This document shows, in pieces, positions 9,813 to 19,412 of a stretch of 64,000 bases of DNA. The notes under the pieces are model-generated. The model made no database searches. It saw only the letters and a program-made list of their open reading frames with translations, and was not told the origin of the DNA. Every line of letters starts with the position of its first letter. Within the stretch, counting starts at the first letter, position 1. The position numbers and the translations under genes are program-made. Origin of the DNA: Paenibacillus aquistagni (GTDB taxonomy: Bacteria; Bacillota; Bacilli; Paenibacillales; Paenibacillaceae). The DNA lies in assembly GCF_900177815.1 (NCBI RefSeq), contig NZ_FXAZ01000012.1, positions 1 to 64,000 on the forward strand, in the 5' to 3' direction.

Positions 9813-9842
9813 ATTATAAAACTAATAATTCCCATTTTACAA
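9813..9842 (-). promoter_or_regulatory. Sigma-A promoter of the 9329-9724 gene
   Basis: Read on the minus strand, TTGTAA (9842-9837) and a perfect TATAAT (9818-9813) are separated by 18 bases, about 90 bases before the chosen ATG. Confidence 0.7.
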
Positions 9843-9941
9843 CCTGCAGCAAATGGAAAAAAACGGACCTCTAGGATTAAGCCAGCATTCATTGGGCCAT
9901 AATGCTAAAGAATGAATGAAGATATAAGGAGGTGGACGTTC

Positions 9942-11030
9942 ATGTTCAAACGCACCATGATGGTAGCATCCGGTGTTATTGGGGCTTGGAGTGGGATGGA
10001 ATTGCATTCGATGATATTTGTTCGGACGACGGAATGGTCTTATGCCGCGAGTGGATGGACGTCAGGTCGAATTTGGTGGGCAATGGGGGGCGCGATCCTA
10101 GCAATGCTAATGTGCCACATGCTATCAGCACCAGCAGGCCGTGCATGGCGTTCTTGGCAGATGCGAATTGTGGAGATGTCTCCATCACAGATTATTATCA
10201 ACACTAGCGGACTTTTAGTCGGGCTGTGCTTTGCAGCGCTCGTTATGCCTTTATTGGGTCCATTTGGGATCATTGGTCAATTGCTTGCGGTTATCCTAAC
10301 GTTAACTTGTGGAATGATTGGTCTTCAGGTTGCTCGGTGGAAGGAGTATGATATTGCAGCATGGGTGAGTGGCTTATCACGCAAAGCTCCTGAAGCAGAA
10401 ACAAAGAGCAGCATGGGCTTCGAGGAGCATAAGATTCTCGATACAAGTGTCATTATCGATGGACGAATTGCGGACATCTGCAAAACAGGGTTCATTGAAG
10501 GGACCATTGTCATTCCGGAATTTGTGCTGGAAGAACTGCAGCATATAGCGGATTCCTCAGATCTGCTGAAGCGTAATCGCGGACGCCGGGGACTCGATAT
10601 TTTGAACAAGATCCAAAAGGAGCTTGAGGTGAAAGTGCTCATCTATGAGGGAGACTTCGAAGAAATCTCCGAGGTGGACAGCAAGCTTGTCAAGCTGGCG
10701 AAGCTCCTGAAGGGCAAAGTCGTCACCAATGACTTCAACTTGAACAAAGTATGCGAGCTGCAAGGGGTATCTGTGCTCAATATTAATGATCTCGCCAATG
10801 CCGTTAAGCCGGTGGTCCTGCCAGGAGAAGAAATCGTTGTTCAGGTGATCAAGGACGGCAAAGAACATGGTCAGGGAGTCGCGTATTTGGATGACGGGAC
10901 GATGATTGTGGTAGAGGGTGGTCGGGAATACATCGGCAATACGATGGAGGTTCTCGTGACAAGCGTGCTGCAAACCTCAGCAGGCCGGATGATATTTGCA
11001 AAGCCGAAACTGTTGGAAAAAGCACAATAA
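9942..11030 (+). CDS. yacL: PIN/TRAM domain membrane protein YacL
   Basis: A 362-aa protein with about four N-terminal membrane helices (residues 1-140), then a PIN nuclease domain beginning [14 protein letters not shown] with acidic residues in the expected metal-binding places, and a C-terminal TRAM RNA-binding domain ([19 protein letters not shown]). It resembles Bacillus YacL, and RNA cleavage or RNA binding at the membrane is inferred. AAGGAGG at 9927-9933 gives an 8-base spacing to ATG 9942, so the upstream 10-codon extension was dropped. It precedes ispD as in Bacilli. Confidence 0.9.
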   Translation: MFKRTMMVASGVIGAWSGMELHSMIFVRTTEWSYAASGWTSGRIWWAMGGAILAMLMCHMLSAPAGRAWRSWQMRIVEMSPSQIIINTSGLLVGLCFAALVMPLLGPFGIIGQLLAVILTLTCGMIGLQVARWKEYDIAAWVSGLSRKAPEAETKSSMGFEEHKILDTSVIIDGRIADICKTGFIEGTIVIPEFVLEELQHIADSSDLLKRNRGRRGLDILNKIQKELEVKVLIYEGDFEEISEVDSKLVKLAKLLKGKVVTNDFNLNKVCELQGVSVLNINDLANAVKPVVLPGEEIVVQVIKDGKEHGQGVAYLDDGTMIVVEGGREYIGNTMEVLVTSVLQTSAGRMIFAKPKLLEKAQ

Positions 11031-11075
11031 ACAGGTATGATGATGATAGATGATCATCATGGAGGTTTATTAGTC

Positions 11076-11777
11076 ATGAAACAGCGGTTTGGCGTCGTTG
11101 TAGTTGCCGCAGGCAAAGGGACCCGCATGGGGACGACGGAGAGCAAGCAGTATCTGCTGCTTCAGGACAAGCCTGTTCTTGTACATACACTTGAGGTGTT
11201 TCAAGCCGCACCGGAATGTGAGAGCATCGTCTTGGTGACAGGCGCACAGGACCGTGCGCGCTGTCAGGCATGGGTGAAGCAGTATGGACTAACTAAGGTG
11301 CGCGATATTCGAGCAGGCGGGAAGGAACGCCAAGACTCGGTATACGAAGGACTGAAGGCCATCGAGTCCTACGGACTTGAGCTAGTCCTCATTCACGACG
11401 GCGTGAGGCCATTTGTTCAACAATCGCATATTAGAGCCTGCTGTGAGGCCGCGCATGCGCATGGCGCAGCTGTTCTTGCCGTGCCGGTCAAGGACACGAT
11501 CAAGCAGGTGAATGAGCATGGTGTGATTACAGCGACACCAGACCGTAACAGCTTGTGGGCGATTCAGACGCCACAAGCTTTTCGTCTTGACGTCGTCATG
11601 AAGGCGCATCATGAAGCGAGAAGGTGTGATCGCACAGGAACGGATGATGCTATGCTTGTGGAGCAGATGGGTGTTACTGTTCGGGTTGTCGAAGGGGATT
11701 ATTCCAATGTGAAGCTGACCACGCCAGAAGATCTATGGTTCGCGGAATGGTGGTTGGCGCGCACGTCATTATTGTAG
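11076..11777 (+). CDS. ispD: 2-C-methyl-D-erythritol 4-phosphate cytidylyltransferase
   Basis: A 233-aa enzyme of the MEP isoprenoid pathway that joins CTP and MEP. The N-terminal nucleotide-binding loop VVVAAGKGTRMG and the ESKQY motif are present, as are VLIHDGVRPF and TDDAMLVE further on. GGAGG at 11061-11065 precedes ATG 11076, and the open frame above it lacks family sequence. It is followed 18 bases later by ispF; the pair act at successive cytidylyl steps of the pathway (with IspE between them, not found here). Confidence 0.95.
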   Translation: MKQRFGVVVVAAGKGTRMGTTESKQYLLLQDKPVLVHTLEVFQAAPECESIVLVTGAQDRARCQAWVKQYGLTKVRDIRAGGKERQDSVYEGLKAIESYGLELVLIHDGVRPFVQQSHIRACCEAAHAHGAAVLAVPVKDTIKQVNEHGVITATPDRNSLWAIQTPQAFRLDVVMKAHHEARRCDRTGTDDAMLVEQMGVTVRVVEGDYSNVKLTTPEDLWFAEWWLARTSLL

Positions 11778-11795
11778 ATTATAAGGGAGAGTTGG

Positions 11796-12281
11796 ATGAT
11801 GATTCGTGTAGGACAAGGCTTCGATGTGCATCAGTTGGTGGAGGGGCGACCGTGTATTATAGGCGGCGTTACGATTCCTTATGAAAAGGGGCTGCTTGGG
11901 CATTCTGATGCAGACGTTCTGCTTCATACCGTTAGTGATGCAGTGCTTGGCGCGCTGGCGCTTGGGGATATCGGCAAGCACTTCCCGGATACCGATCCAG
12001 CATATAAAGATGCTGACAGCGTGAAGCTGATGGAGCATGTATGGAATCTGGCCAAGGAGCGAGGCTATAAGCTTGGCAATGTGGATTGTACGATTATTGC
12101 ACAGCAGCCGAAGATGCTGCCTTACATCCCGCAAATGGTAGACAATATTGCTCGTATTCTGGAAGCAGATGCTGCGCAAGTTAATGTAAAAGCAACAACG
12201 ACAGAGAAGCTTGGCTTCGCGGGAAGAGGCGAGGGAATCGCTGCACAAGCGGTTGTCTGCTTAATTCGCGATATGGTATGA
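11796..12281 (+). CDS. ispF: 2-C-methyl-D-erythritol 2,4-cyclodiphosphate synthase
   Basis: A 161-aa trimeric zinc enzyme that cyclises CDP-ME 2-phosphate. Zinc ligands appear as GFDVH (Asp10, His12) and the HSDADVLLH segment, and the C-terminal [13 protein letters not shown] loop is diagnostic. The start can be ATG 11796 or the next ATG at 11799. It is directly downstream of ispD. Confidence 0.96.
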   Translation: MMIRVGQGFDVHQLVEGRPCIIGGVTIPYEKGLLGHSDADVLLHTVSDAVLGALALGDIGKHFPDTDPAYKDADSVKLMEHVWNLAKERGYKLGNVDCTIIAQQPKMLPYIPQMVDNIARILEADAAQVNVKATTTEKLGFAGRGEGIAAQAVVCLIRDMV

Positions 12282-12320
12282 TAGGTCGATGATAAGGAAT
12301 GTACGGAGGGATATGAGATC

Positions 12321-13772
12321 ATGAACAAAGACATCCGAGTACGGTACGCTCCAAGTCCTACAGGACATCTACATATTGGGAATGCGCGTACGGCGTTGTT
12401 CAACTATTTGTTTGCTCGCCATCATGGCGGGACATTTATTGTTCGTATTGAAGATACGGATGTAAAGCGCAATGTAGCTGGTGGAGAAGAGAACCAGTTT
12501 AATTATATGAAATGGCTCGGCATGGACTGGGATGAGAGCATTGATGTCGGGGGAGAATACGGCCCGTACCGTCAAACGGAACGCATTGAGATTTACAGCA
12601 AATACGCGCAGGACTTGATGGATCGCGGGCTTGCTTATCCGTGCTATTGTACAGAAGAAGAGCTTGCAGCAGAGCGAGAGGAACAGCTAGCTCGCGGCGA
12701 GACGCCGAAGTATAGCGGAACGTGCCGCCACTTGTCAGCAGAAGAGCGTGCTGCCAAGGAAGCGGAAGGCCGCCAGGCCAGCATTCGCTTCTTGGTACCA
12801 GAAGGCCGCTCTTATACCTTCAACGATTTGGTGAAGGGCGAGATTACTTTTGAATCCGATACGACTGGGGATTGGGTCATCATTAAGAAGGATGGCATTG
12901 GAACGTACAACTTCGTTGTCGTTATCGATGATTATCTGATGAAGATGTCTCATGTGCTTCGCGGTGAAGACCATATTACCAATACCTTGCGCCAATTGAT
13001 GATCTATGAAGCGTTTGGTTGGGAAGCGCCGATCTTCGGACATATGACGCTCATTGTGAACGAGAATCGCAAGAAGCTTAGCAAGCGCGATGAATCGATT
13101 CTTCAATTTATCGAGCAGTATGATCAGCTTGGCTATCTGCCGGAAGCGATGATGAACTTTATTGCACTTCTTGGCTGGTCTCCGGAAGGAGAAGAGGAGA
13201 TCTTCTCGCGCGATGAGCTGATCTCGATCTTCGATGCGAATCGATTGTCGAAGAGTCCGGCTGTATTTGACACACACAAATTGAATCATATTAATAATGT
13301 ATATATGAAAAAAGCTGACCCTGAGCGCATTGCCAAGCTGGCGATTCCTCATCTTCAGAAGGCTGGACGCTTACCAGAACAGCTGTCTTCCGAACAGGAA
13401 GCCTGGGCTGCTTCGCTGGTGAAGCTGTATCAAGAGCAGATGAATTGCGCATCCGACATTGTGGAGCTCTCTGATATGTTCTTCCGCGACGAGCTTGTCG
13501 TGGAAGAGGAGGGCAAGGCAGTGCTTCAAGAAGAGCAGGTTCCTGCCGTGCTGGCTGCACTTCATGCGAAGCTTGAGGCGCAAGCGGACTGGAGTGTGTA
13601 CACTGTGAAGTCTGCGATCAAAGAAGTCCAGAAGGAGACAGGCGCAAAGGGCAAAGGATTGTTTATGCCTGTTCGCGTAGCTGTATCCGGTCAGACCCAT
13701 GGACGCGATCTTAACGAGACAATCGTTCTGCTTGGACGCGACAAAGTTCTTCATCGCCTTAAGAACGCATAA
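12321..13772 (+). CDS. gltX: Glutamate--tRNA ligase
   Basis: A 483-aa class I synthetase with the HIGH variant HIGN in [13 protein letters not shown] near residue 15 and KLSKRDE at about 252-258. The length is that of bacterial GluRS. In Bacilli this enzyme also charges tRNA-Gln with Glu for GatCAB; that role is inferred from the family. GGAGGG precedes ATG 12321. It lies before the cysE T-box, as in Bacillus. Confidence 0.97.
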   Translation: MNKDIRVRYAPSPTGHLHIGNARTALFNYLFARHHGGTFIVRIEDTDVKRNVAGGEENQFNYMKWLGMDWDESIDVGGEYGPYRQTERIEIYSKYAQDLMDRGLAYPCYCTEEELAAEREEQLARGETPKYSGTCRHLSAEERAAKEAEGRQASIRFLVPEGRSYTFNDLVKGEITFESDTTGDWVIIKKDGIGTYNFVVVIDDYLMKMSHVLRGEDHITNTLRQLMIYEAFGWEAPIFGHMTLIVNENRKKLSKRDESILQFIEQYDQLGYLPEAMMNFIALLGWSPEGEEEIFSRDELISIFDANRLSKSPAVFDTHKLNHINNVYMKKADPERIAKLAIPHLQKAGRLPEQLSSEQEAWAASLVKLYQEQMNCASDIVELSDMFFRDELVVEEEGKAVLQEEQVPAVLAALHAKLEAQADWSVYTVKSAIKEVQKETGAKGKGLFMPVRVAVSGQTHGRDLNETIVLLGRDKVLHRLKNA

Positions 13773-13778
13773 AATGCA

Positions 13779-13808
13779 TTGTCAATTATAGTCTTGTTCC
13801 AGTATACT
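13779..13808 (+). promoter_or_regulatory. Promoter of the cysE-cysS T-box leader
   Basis: TTGTCA at 13779-13784 and TATACT at 13803-13808 are 18 bases apart, starting 7 bases after gltX stops. The predicted start point is near 13815. Confidence 0.7.
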
Positions 13809-13814
13809 GAGGTC

Positions 13815-14240
13815 AAGATCGAGTAAGATTTAGGTGGCGCTTGCTGTCAGCAAGCCTCAATATCGATACATGCATGGAGCGGGAGAGCGTGTAGCATGAA
13901 GGCATGTCCAGAGATAATGGCTGGATGATGGTAAGAAGTATCCTTCTTACCATATCCAAGCTGCGAGCCATTTCTTGTCTGGCTACGAACGCATTGCACC
14001 CGTGAGCATCATTTCTGAACCAAGATAGCGTGTAAAGCTGTGTAAGCAGGTTTGCCGTGAATCTAGGTAGGGAGTGACGAGTCGTTCTCGTTACCGAACG
14101 AAGAGTGGAAAGAAAACGGAGTCTCGCATGCCCCTATCAACGTGGTGTAAGCGGTGATACAGAGGGGAGATATCTTTCTTTCAAGCAGAGTGGGACCGCG
14201 CACAGCGTCTCTGCAGCATGGCTGCAGGGGCGCTTTTTTT
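13815..14240 (+). ncRNA. T-box leader, probably cysteine-specific
   Basis: The T-box sequence AGAGTGGGACCGCG at 14187-14200 is followed by a terminator stem (14205-14216 with 14221-14233, core CTGCAG) and seven T residues at 14234-14240. Upstream, Stem I shows the GAGTAAGAT element near 13821 and a long hairpin at 13922-13958 (GGTAAGAAG/CTTCTTACC plus TGGAT/ATCCA, one bulge). A TGC codon at 13995-13997, followed by A and a CGTGAG element, fits the specifier position and would read uncharged tRNA-Cys. The leader is unusually long at about 425 nt. It controls cysE-cysS by transcription antitermination. Confidence 0.85.
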
Positions 14241-14473
14241 GACCATTCAGGCAGAAAAAATGCTGGTTATCATCTGCAAGGAACAACTTTGAGTCTATAC
14301 AAAATGGCAGCTTATGCTGCGAACTGGTTATTGCGGTGCTAGGAGCAAAAGCAGCATGGCCAGCGGAATGGACGATAGCACGGATCATCATGCGACAAGA
14401 AAATAGACTTGAATCACGGTTTCATCTTTAGGAAGAGATAGAGCTTTGAGCAAAGAAAATGGGGGGTCAGGTC
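14241..14473. other. Spacer between T-box terminator and cysE
   Basis: These 233 bases hold no supported gene. The frame at 14154-14342 lies across the T-box and lacks a ribosome-binding site. The stretch is the 5' UTR of cysE after readthrough, and no second terminator or promoter is clear. Confidence 0.5.
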
Positions 14474-15184
14474 ATGGGACGTATACTTCAACGGATGCGA
14501 TCCGACATACAAACTGTATTTGAAAACGATCCGGCCGCAAGAAGCCGATTCGAGGTCATTTTTACGTATTCTGGTCTGCATGCAATCTGGATGCATCGTA
14601 TTGCCCATCGTTTGTATCGTCGCAAGTGGCATACGTTCGCCCGCATCATCTCACAGTTCAGCCGTTTCATAACCGGAATTGAGATCCATCCGGGTGCCAA
14701 GCTCGGAGATCGATTGTTTATCGACCATGGCATGGGGGTAGTCATTGGGGAGACCTGTGAGATCGGGCACAATGTTGTCATCTATCAGGGGGTCACCTTG
14801 GGCGGCACAGGGAAAGAAAGAGGGAAGCGTCACCCTACGGTAGGCAACAATGTGGTTATCGCATCAGGTGCGAAGGTGCTAGGCTCCTTCAGGATCGGCG
14901 ACAACTCCAATATCGGCGCCAATTCTGTGGTGCTTAGAGAAGTGCCGGCCAACTGTACGGTTGTTGGCATTCCAGGGCGAATTGTGAAGCGGGACGGAAT
15001 GCGAATTGATCGTTTGAATCATGCGCATCTCCCTGACCCGATGATAGATATGGTGCGTTCATTGGAAGATGAGATTCATCGCTTGTACGATGAGCTCAAG
15101 ACATTGCGCAAAGCTTATGAGGATCTAAGGAAAGACAACACGGACCCAAACTCAGGACAATCCAAGGAGGTCATACGCGTATGA
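14474..15184 (+). CDS. cysE: Serine O-acetyltransferase
   Basis: A 236-aa enzyme that makes O-acetylserine, the first step of cysteine synthesis. The C-terminal left-handed beta-helix is seen in GIEIHPGAKLGDRLFIDHG and the following hexapeptide repeats, with the active-site DHGMG and GVTLGGTGKERGKRHPT loop. A C-terminal helical tail follows. ATG 14474 was preferred to 14459 because the G-rich site lies between them. It overlaps cysS by 4 bases (ATGA) and is under the cysteine T-box. Confidence 0.95.
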   Translation: MGRILQRMRSDIQTVFENDPAARSRFEVIFTYSGLHAIWMHRIAHRLYRRKWHTFARIISQFSRFITGIEIHPGAKLGDRLFIDHGMGVVIGETCEIGHNVVIYQGVTLGGTGKERGKRHPTVGNNVVIASGAKVLGSFRIGDNSNIGANSVVLREVPANCTVVGIPGRIVKRDGMRIDRLNHAHLPDPMIDMVRSLEDEIHRLYDELKTLRKAYEDLRKDNTDPNSGQSKEVIRV

Positions 15185-16614
15185 CATTGCACATTTATGA
15201 TACGCTTTCGCGTCAAAAGAAACCATTGGAGCCGCAGCATCCTGACAAAGTTAATATGTATGTATGCGGACCAACGGTATACGGATATATTCACATCGGA
15301 AATGCAAGGCCTGCGATCGTATTCGACGTGGTTCGCCGCTATTTGGAGACGACTGGCTATGAGGTTAATTATGTCATGAACTTCACAGATGTTGATGACA
15401 AGCTGATTAACAAAGCGAAGGAGATGCAGCTGCCCGTGCCGGAAGTGGCTAGCCACTTTATTGATGCCTATTATGCGGACACGGATGCGCTTGGCGTGAA
15501 GCGTGCGACGATGAACCCTCGTGTAACGGAGCATATGGATCAGATTATCGAATTCATTGGGGAACTTGTTGAGAAGGGTTTCGCGTACGAGTCAGGCGGA
15601 GATGTATACTTCCATACGAAGAAGTTCCCGGAATACGGCAAGCTGTCTCATCAGAATCTCGATGAACTGCAGTTTGGCATTCGCATTGAGGTCGATGCGC
15701 GCAAGCAAGACGCGCAGGACTTTGTGTTGTGGAAAGCGGCTAAGCCAGGCGAGATTGCATGGCCTAGTCCGTGGGGAGAGGGACGCCCAGGCTGGCATAT
15801 TGAATGCTCGGCGATGGCCAAACAATACTTAGGGGATACGCTGGATATTCACGGTGGAGGTCAAGACCTTCAATTCCCTCACCATGAATGCGAATTAGCA
15901 CAATCCGAATGCGTGACAGGCAAGCCGCTTGCAAGCATTTGGATGCATAATGGTTATATTAATATTAATAACGAGAAGATGTCCAAATCACTGAATAACG
16001 GCGTATTGGTTAAAGACTTGCGTACAGCCTACAACCCGGCAGCCATTCGCTACTTCATGCTGTCAACACACTATCGCAATCCATTGAACTTCACCGATGA
16101 AGCCATGCAGCAATCGGTTAATTCGCAGGAGCGTCTTGCGAATGCCTATGGCAATGTGAAGCATGCGCTTCAGTCCGCTGGCGCAGGCACCGTTGATGAG
16201 GCAAGAGAGCAAGGCGGGGAGCCGGAAGCAGCGCTCGAAGCGAAGATGGCGGAGATACTGGAAGCCTTCGATGCGAAGATGCAGGATGACTTCAATACGG
16301 CGGATGCGATTACGGCAATGTTTGAATGGGCTAGTGAGGCGAATGTATATATTCAGAAAAAAGGCGAGCATGTTGCCGTTTCTGATCTATTGCTCTTACA
16401 TGATACCTTTGAGGCGATGAATGATGTGCTGGGTCTAGTCATGGAACAAGCAGAAGAGCTGCTCGATGAAGAGATTGACCAATTGATTCAAGAACGCACA
16501 GATGCAAGAAAGGCGAAGAACTGGGCGCGTGCGGATGAGATCCGTGATCTGCTGACCGCTAAAGGCATTGTGCTTGAAGATACGCCGCAGGGCGTCCGCT
16601 GGAAGAGAGTGTAA
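15181..16614 (+). CDS. cysS: Cysteine--tRNA ligase
   Basis: A 477-aa class I synthetase. CGPTVYGYIHIGNARP gives the zinc-binding Cys and the HIGH variant HIGN; further zinc ligands are in GWHIECSAM and HHECELAQ; KMSKS is at about 266-270. The ATGA overlap with cysE implies translational coupling. Both genes share the upstream T-box, so low charged tRNA-Cys should raise cysteine synthesis and charging together. Confidence 0.97.
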   Translation: MTLHIYDTLSRQKKPLEPQHPDKVNMYVCGPTVYGYIHIGNARPAIVFDVVRRYLETTGYEVNYVMNFTDVDDKLINKAKEMQLPVPEVASHFIDAYYADTDALGVKRATMNPRVTEHMDQIIEFIGELVEKGFAYESGGDVYFHTKKFPEYGKLSHQNLDELQFGIRIEVDARKQDAQDFVLWKAAKPGEIAWPSPWGEGRPGWHIECSAMAKQYLGDTLDIHGGGQDLQFPHHECELAQSECVTGKPLASIWMHNGYININNEKMSKSLNNGVLVKDLRTAYNPAAIRYFMLSTHYRNPLNFTDEAMQQSVNSQERLANAYGNVKHALQSAGAGTVDEAREQGGEPEAALEAKMAEILEAFDAKMQDDFNTADAITAMFEWASEANVYIQKKGEHVAVSDLLLLHDTFEAMNDVLGLVMEQAEELLDEEIDQLIQERTDARKAKNWARADEIRDLLTAKGIVLEDTPQGVRWKRV

Positions 16615-16634
16615 GCTTGGATAGGAGAGGGCTA

Positions 16635-17078
16635 ATGAAGGACACAACGATAGATTTGGCAGAGGGATGGATGTTTCCCTATCCTCCCTCCAAGCCAAGT
16701 CAGCAGATGAATCCGATCACACTTGCCTACATCGGTGATGCCATCTACGAAGTCATGGTGAGGCAGTGGATCTTGTCACAACCGAATCACCGTCCGCATC
16801 ATATGCATCGCGAAGCGATCAGCTATGTCTCAGCCAAGGCTCAAGCCAAGCTGCTGGGCAAGCTGATGGATCGTTTGTCAGAGGAAGAGGCCAACGTTGT
16901 AAGGCAAGGACGTAACGCCAAGTCACAAGTGCCTAAGAATGCGGATGTGAACGACTATCGGCAGGCGACTGCTCTTGAGGCGCTGGTCGGGTATTTATAT
17001 ATGGAGAATAAGCTGGATCGTCTCCGTGAGATTGCTGCTGTCCTTTTTGAAGAGCGTGTTCACGAGGATGAACGGTAG
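16635..17078 (+). CDS. mrnC: Mini-ribonuclease III
   Basis: A 147-aa RNase III catalytic domain without a dsRNA-binding domain; in Bacillus it matures 23S rRNA ends. The catalytic motif YIGDAIYEVMVR places an Asp at residue 35, and ALEALVGYLYM carries the second acidic residue. AGGAGAGG at 16623-16630 supports ATG 16635 rather than the TTG at 16617. It lies 20 bases after cysS. Confidence 0.94.
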   Translation: MKDTTIDLAEGWMFPYPPSKPSQQMNPITLAYIGDAIYEVMVRQWILSQPNHRPHHMHREAISYVSAKAQAKLLGKLMDRLSEEEANVVRQGRNAKSQVPKNADVNDYRQATALEALVGYLYMENKLDRLREIAAVLFEERVHEDER

Positions 17079-17137
17079 AATATACAACGAAGAATGATGG
17101 ACGGAACTGCTGTTGAATCAGCAGGAGGAGGTTAAGC

Positions 17138-17878
17138 ATGCAAGAAGAGTTAATTGCCGGAAAACACTCGGTTATGGAGGCATTGCGATCCGGACGCACG
17201 ATCAATAAGATCTGGATCGCTGATCAAGCGCAAAAGCACCTGACGCAGCCGATTATTGCCGAGGCGAAAAAGGCTGGCATTGTTGTGCAAAATGTGGACA
17301 AGCGCAAGCTTGATCAAATGGCAGAAGGCATACAGCATCAAGGCGTTGTTGCTCAGGTGGCTGCTTATGCATATGTTGAAGTGGATGATATTCTAAATCG
17401 TGCGAATGAGCGTGGAGAGAAGCCATTTCTCCTTATCCTAGATGAGATCGAAGATCCGCACAACTTGGGATCTATGCTCCGTACGGCAGACTGTACGGGG
17501 GTGCATGGCGTCATTATTCCGAAGCGCCGATCCGTTGGCTTAACGGCGACGGTCTCCAAGATTTCTGCTGGAGCTGTGGAGTATGTTCCAGTTGCACGCG
17601 TGACCAACCTCGCTCAAACGATCGAGGAGCTCAAGGAACGCGGGGTATGGATTGTGGGAACAGATGTTACAGCGGAACAGGAGATTTATGATGCCAATAT
17701 CTTTGATTCTCCTGTAGCCATTGTGATCGGAAATGAGAATAAAGGGATGGGCCGCTTGATTCGAGAGTCCTGCGACGTCCTCTTGAAGCTGCCAATGTCA
17801 GGCCAAATCAACTCCTTGAATGCATCGGTAGCTGCGGGAATCTTCATGTATGAGGTCGTGCGCCGCCGCCGGGATTAG
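17138..17878 (+). CDS. rlmB: 23S rRNA (guanosine-2'-O-)-methyltransferase, RlmB/SpoU family
   Basis: A 246-aa SPOUT enzyme. An N-terminal substrate-binding domain (GKHSVMEAL) is followed by the knotted SAM domain with motif 1 NLGSMLRTADCTGVHGVI, motif 2 VIGNENKGM and motif 3 LPMSGQINSLNASVA. The target is predicted to be the 23S guanosine methylated by RlmB, but the exact site is not proven for the Gram-positive homologue. GGAGGAGG precedes ATG 17138. Confidence 0.92.
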   Translation: MQEELIAGKHSVMEALRSGRTINKIWIADQAQKHLTQPIIAEAKKAGIVVQNVDKRKLDQMAEGIQHQGVVAQVAAYAYVEVDDILNRANERGEKPFLLILDEIEDPHNLGSMLRTADCTGVHGVIIPKRRSVGLTATVSKISAGAVEYVPVARVTNLAQTIEELKERGVWIVGTDVTAEQEIYDANIFDSPVAIVIGNENKGMGRLIRESCDVLLKLPMSGQINSLNASVAAGIFMYEVVRRRRD

Positions 17879-17883
17879 CCCTT

Positions 17884-18435
17884 ATGGTGAAAGCGGAGGA
17901 TTGGCGGGATATCCTGCTCGTGGATGGCTACAACATGATTGGCGCTTGGGGGGAGCTAAAGCAGCTCTCCCAGGCGAATTTAGAAGAAGCAAGAGACCAA
18001 CTGCTTGACATGCTTGCTGATTATCAAGCCTATTCCGGAAGAAGAGTTGTTGTTATCTTCGATGCTTACCGCGTACCGGGGCTTGGTGTTTCTTATAAGC
18101 AAAGAGAGATACAAGTATATTTTACCAAAGAAAAAGAGACGGCGGATGAATGCATTGAACGGCTTGTTCGAGAACTGAGGCATCGTAGACGCCAAATCTA
18201 CGTGGCCACTTCTGACCTGATTGAACAGCATGTGATCTTTGCTCAGGGTGCGCTTCGCATCTCGGCAAGAGAGCTGAAGCTTGTGATTGCGCAAGCGAAG
18301 CGAGAGGTGGAGTCCCAGATCAAAGAGCGTGCGCAAAAGCCGCTTAAACGCAATCCTCTTGAAGATAAGTTAAGCCTGGATGTGCTGTTGAAGCTTGAAC
18401 GTATGCGTCGTGGAAATCAAGAAGATTCCAAATAA
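17884..18435 (+). CDS. yacP: NYN-domain endoribonuclease YacP/Rae1
   Basis: A 183-aa protein starting 6 bases after rlmB. The N-terminal NYN/PIN fold shows LLVDGYNMIGAW with the catalytic Asp at residue 14, and further acidic residues follow in VVVIFDAYR and ATSDLIEQ. The C-terminus is basic and helical. In Bacillus this protein (Rae1) cleaves mRNA in the ribosomal A site; the same role is inferred here. Confidence 0.9.
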   Translation: MVKAEDWRDILLVDGYNMIGAWGELKQLSQANLEEARDQLLDMLADYQAYSGRRVVVIFDAYRVPGLGVSYKQREIQVYFTKEKETADECIERLVRELRHRRRQIYVATSDLIEQHVIFAQGALRISARELKLVIAQAKREVESQIKERAQKPLKRNPLEDKLSLDVLLKLERMRRGNQEDSK

Positions 18436-18492
18436 TTCCTCATTTTAGGCAGGAAAGGTAATTATTTTCGTCAAAATTGGTTAACCGCGCGG

Positions 18493-18522
18493 TTGACGCT
18501 GTTAGACAAACTCATATATACT
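18493..18522 (+). promoter_or_regulatory. Promoter before sigH
   Basis: TTGACG at 18493-18498 and TATACT at 18517-18522 have an 18-base spacer. This would give sigH its own vegetative promoter, 170 bases before the GTG start. Confidence 0.7.
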
Positions 18523-18691
18523 GAATCTATCATTTTTGTCATGATTGGACTGCTAGATCGTAAAGGGTACGGATGTTTCCTGTTGGATGATAGAGAACAA
18601 CCCTGTTATAAGGGCTTGTACATATGTGGAGAGTGGACAGAGAATTATCTTGTGTGACGATAGATCGCGTTGCAGGCCGGAGGGATTGCTA

Positions 18692-19345
18692 GTGAGTGTT
18701 AACCTAAAAGAAATAAGCACGTTTCCACACGACAGGTTAACGGATGAGCAGCTTGTGGAGGCGGTTCGTGAAGGTGATGGCGATGCGCTGGAGTATCTGA
18801 TTCATAAGTATCGTAACTTTGTACGCGCGAAGGCCCGCTCTTATTTTTTGATTGGTGCGGATCGAGAGGATATTGTACAAGAAGGCATGATTGGCCTGTA
18901 CAAGTCGATTCGTGATTTCCGCGGTGACAAGCTTGCCTCATTCAAAGCTTTCGCAGAGCTCTGCATTACAAGACAGATCATTACAGCCATCAAGACAGCC
19001 ACCCGTCAAAAGCACATTCCCCTGAACTCATATGTTTCCTTGGACAAGCCGATTTACGAAGAAGACTCCGATCGAACTTTGCTTGACGTTATCGGCGGCT
19101 CTCGAGTATCCGATCCCGAACAGCTAATTATTAATCGCGAGGAATTCGTAGGTCTAGAAGACAAGATGTCTGAGATCTTGAGTGATCTGGAGCGCAAGGT
19201 GCTGATGCTCTATTTGGATGGCCGCTCTTATCAAGAGATTGCCGTTGACCTTGATCGACACGTAAAGTCCATTGATAACGCGCTGCAGCGTGTGAAGCGC
19301 AAGCTGGAGCGATATCTTGAAGTCCGCGACGGCGGGCAGGAATAA
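18692..19345 (+). CDS. sigH: RNA polymerase sigma-H factor
   Basis: A 217-aa sigma-70 family factor for the transition to stationary phase and sporulation. Region 2 is DALEYLIHKYRNFVRAKARSYFLIGADREDIVQEGMIGLYKSIRDF in part, and region 4 ends in the helix-turn-helix SYQEIAVDLDRHVKSIDNALQRVKRKLE in part. GGAGGG at 18679-18684 points to GTG 18692, giving MSVNLKEIS, the usual SigH N-terminus; the open frame from 18587 adds 35 unlikely residues. A terminator follows. Confidence 0.95.
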   Translation: MSVNLKEISTFPHDRLTDEQLVEAVREGDGDALEYLIHKYRNFVRAKARSYFLIGADREDIVQEGMIGLYKSIRDFRGDKLASFKAFAELCITRQIITAIKTATRQKHIPLNSYVSLDKPIYEEDSDRTLLDVIGGSRVSDPEQLIINREEFVGLEDKMSEILSDLERKVLMLYLDGRSYQEIAVDLDRHVKSIDNALQRVKRKLERYLEVRDGGQE

Positions 19346-19372
19346 AGCATGATAGTGATGTATATCTACACC

Positions 19373-19412
19373 AAACCGCATTTTCCGTTTTTAGACGGAG
19401 TGCGGTTTTTTT
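19373..19412 (+). terminator. Terminator after sigH
   Basis: AAACCGCA (19373-19380) pairs with TGCGGTTT (19401-19408), and an inner TCCGT/ACGGA stem adds stability. A run of T ends it. Confidence 0.92.

Noticed and set aside
10557-10973. 138-codon open frame antisense to yacL
   Set aside because: No start signal and no recognisable protein; it is a shadow of the PIN-TRAM coding region.
14154-14342. Small open frame across the T-box
   Set aside because: It covers the T-box and terminator, lacks a ribosome-binding site and encodes no sensible protein.
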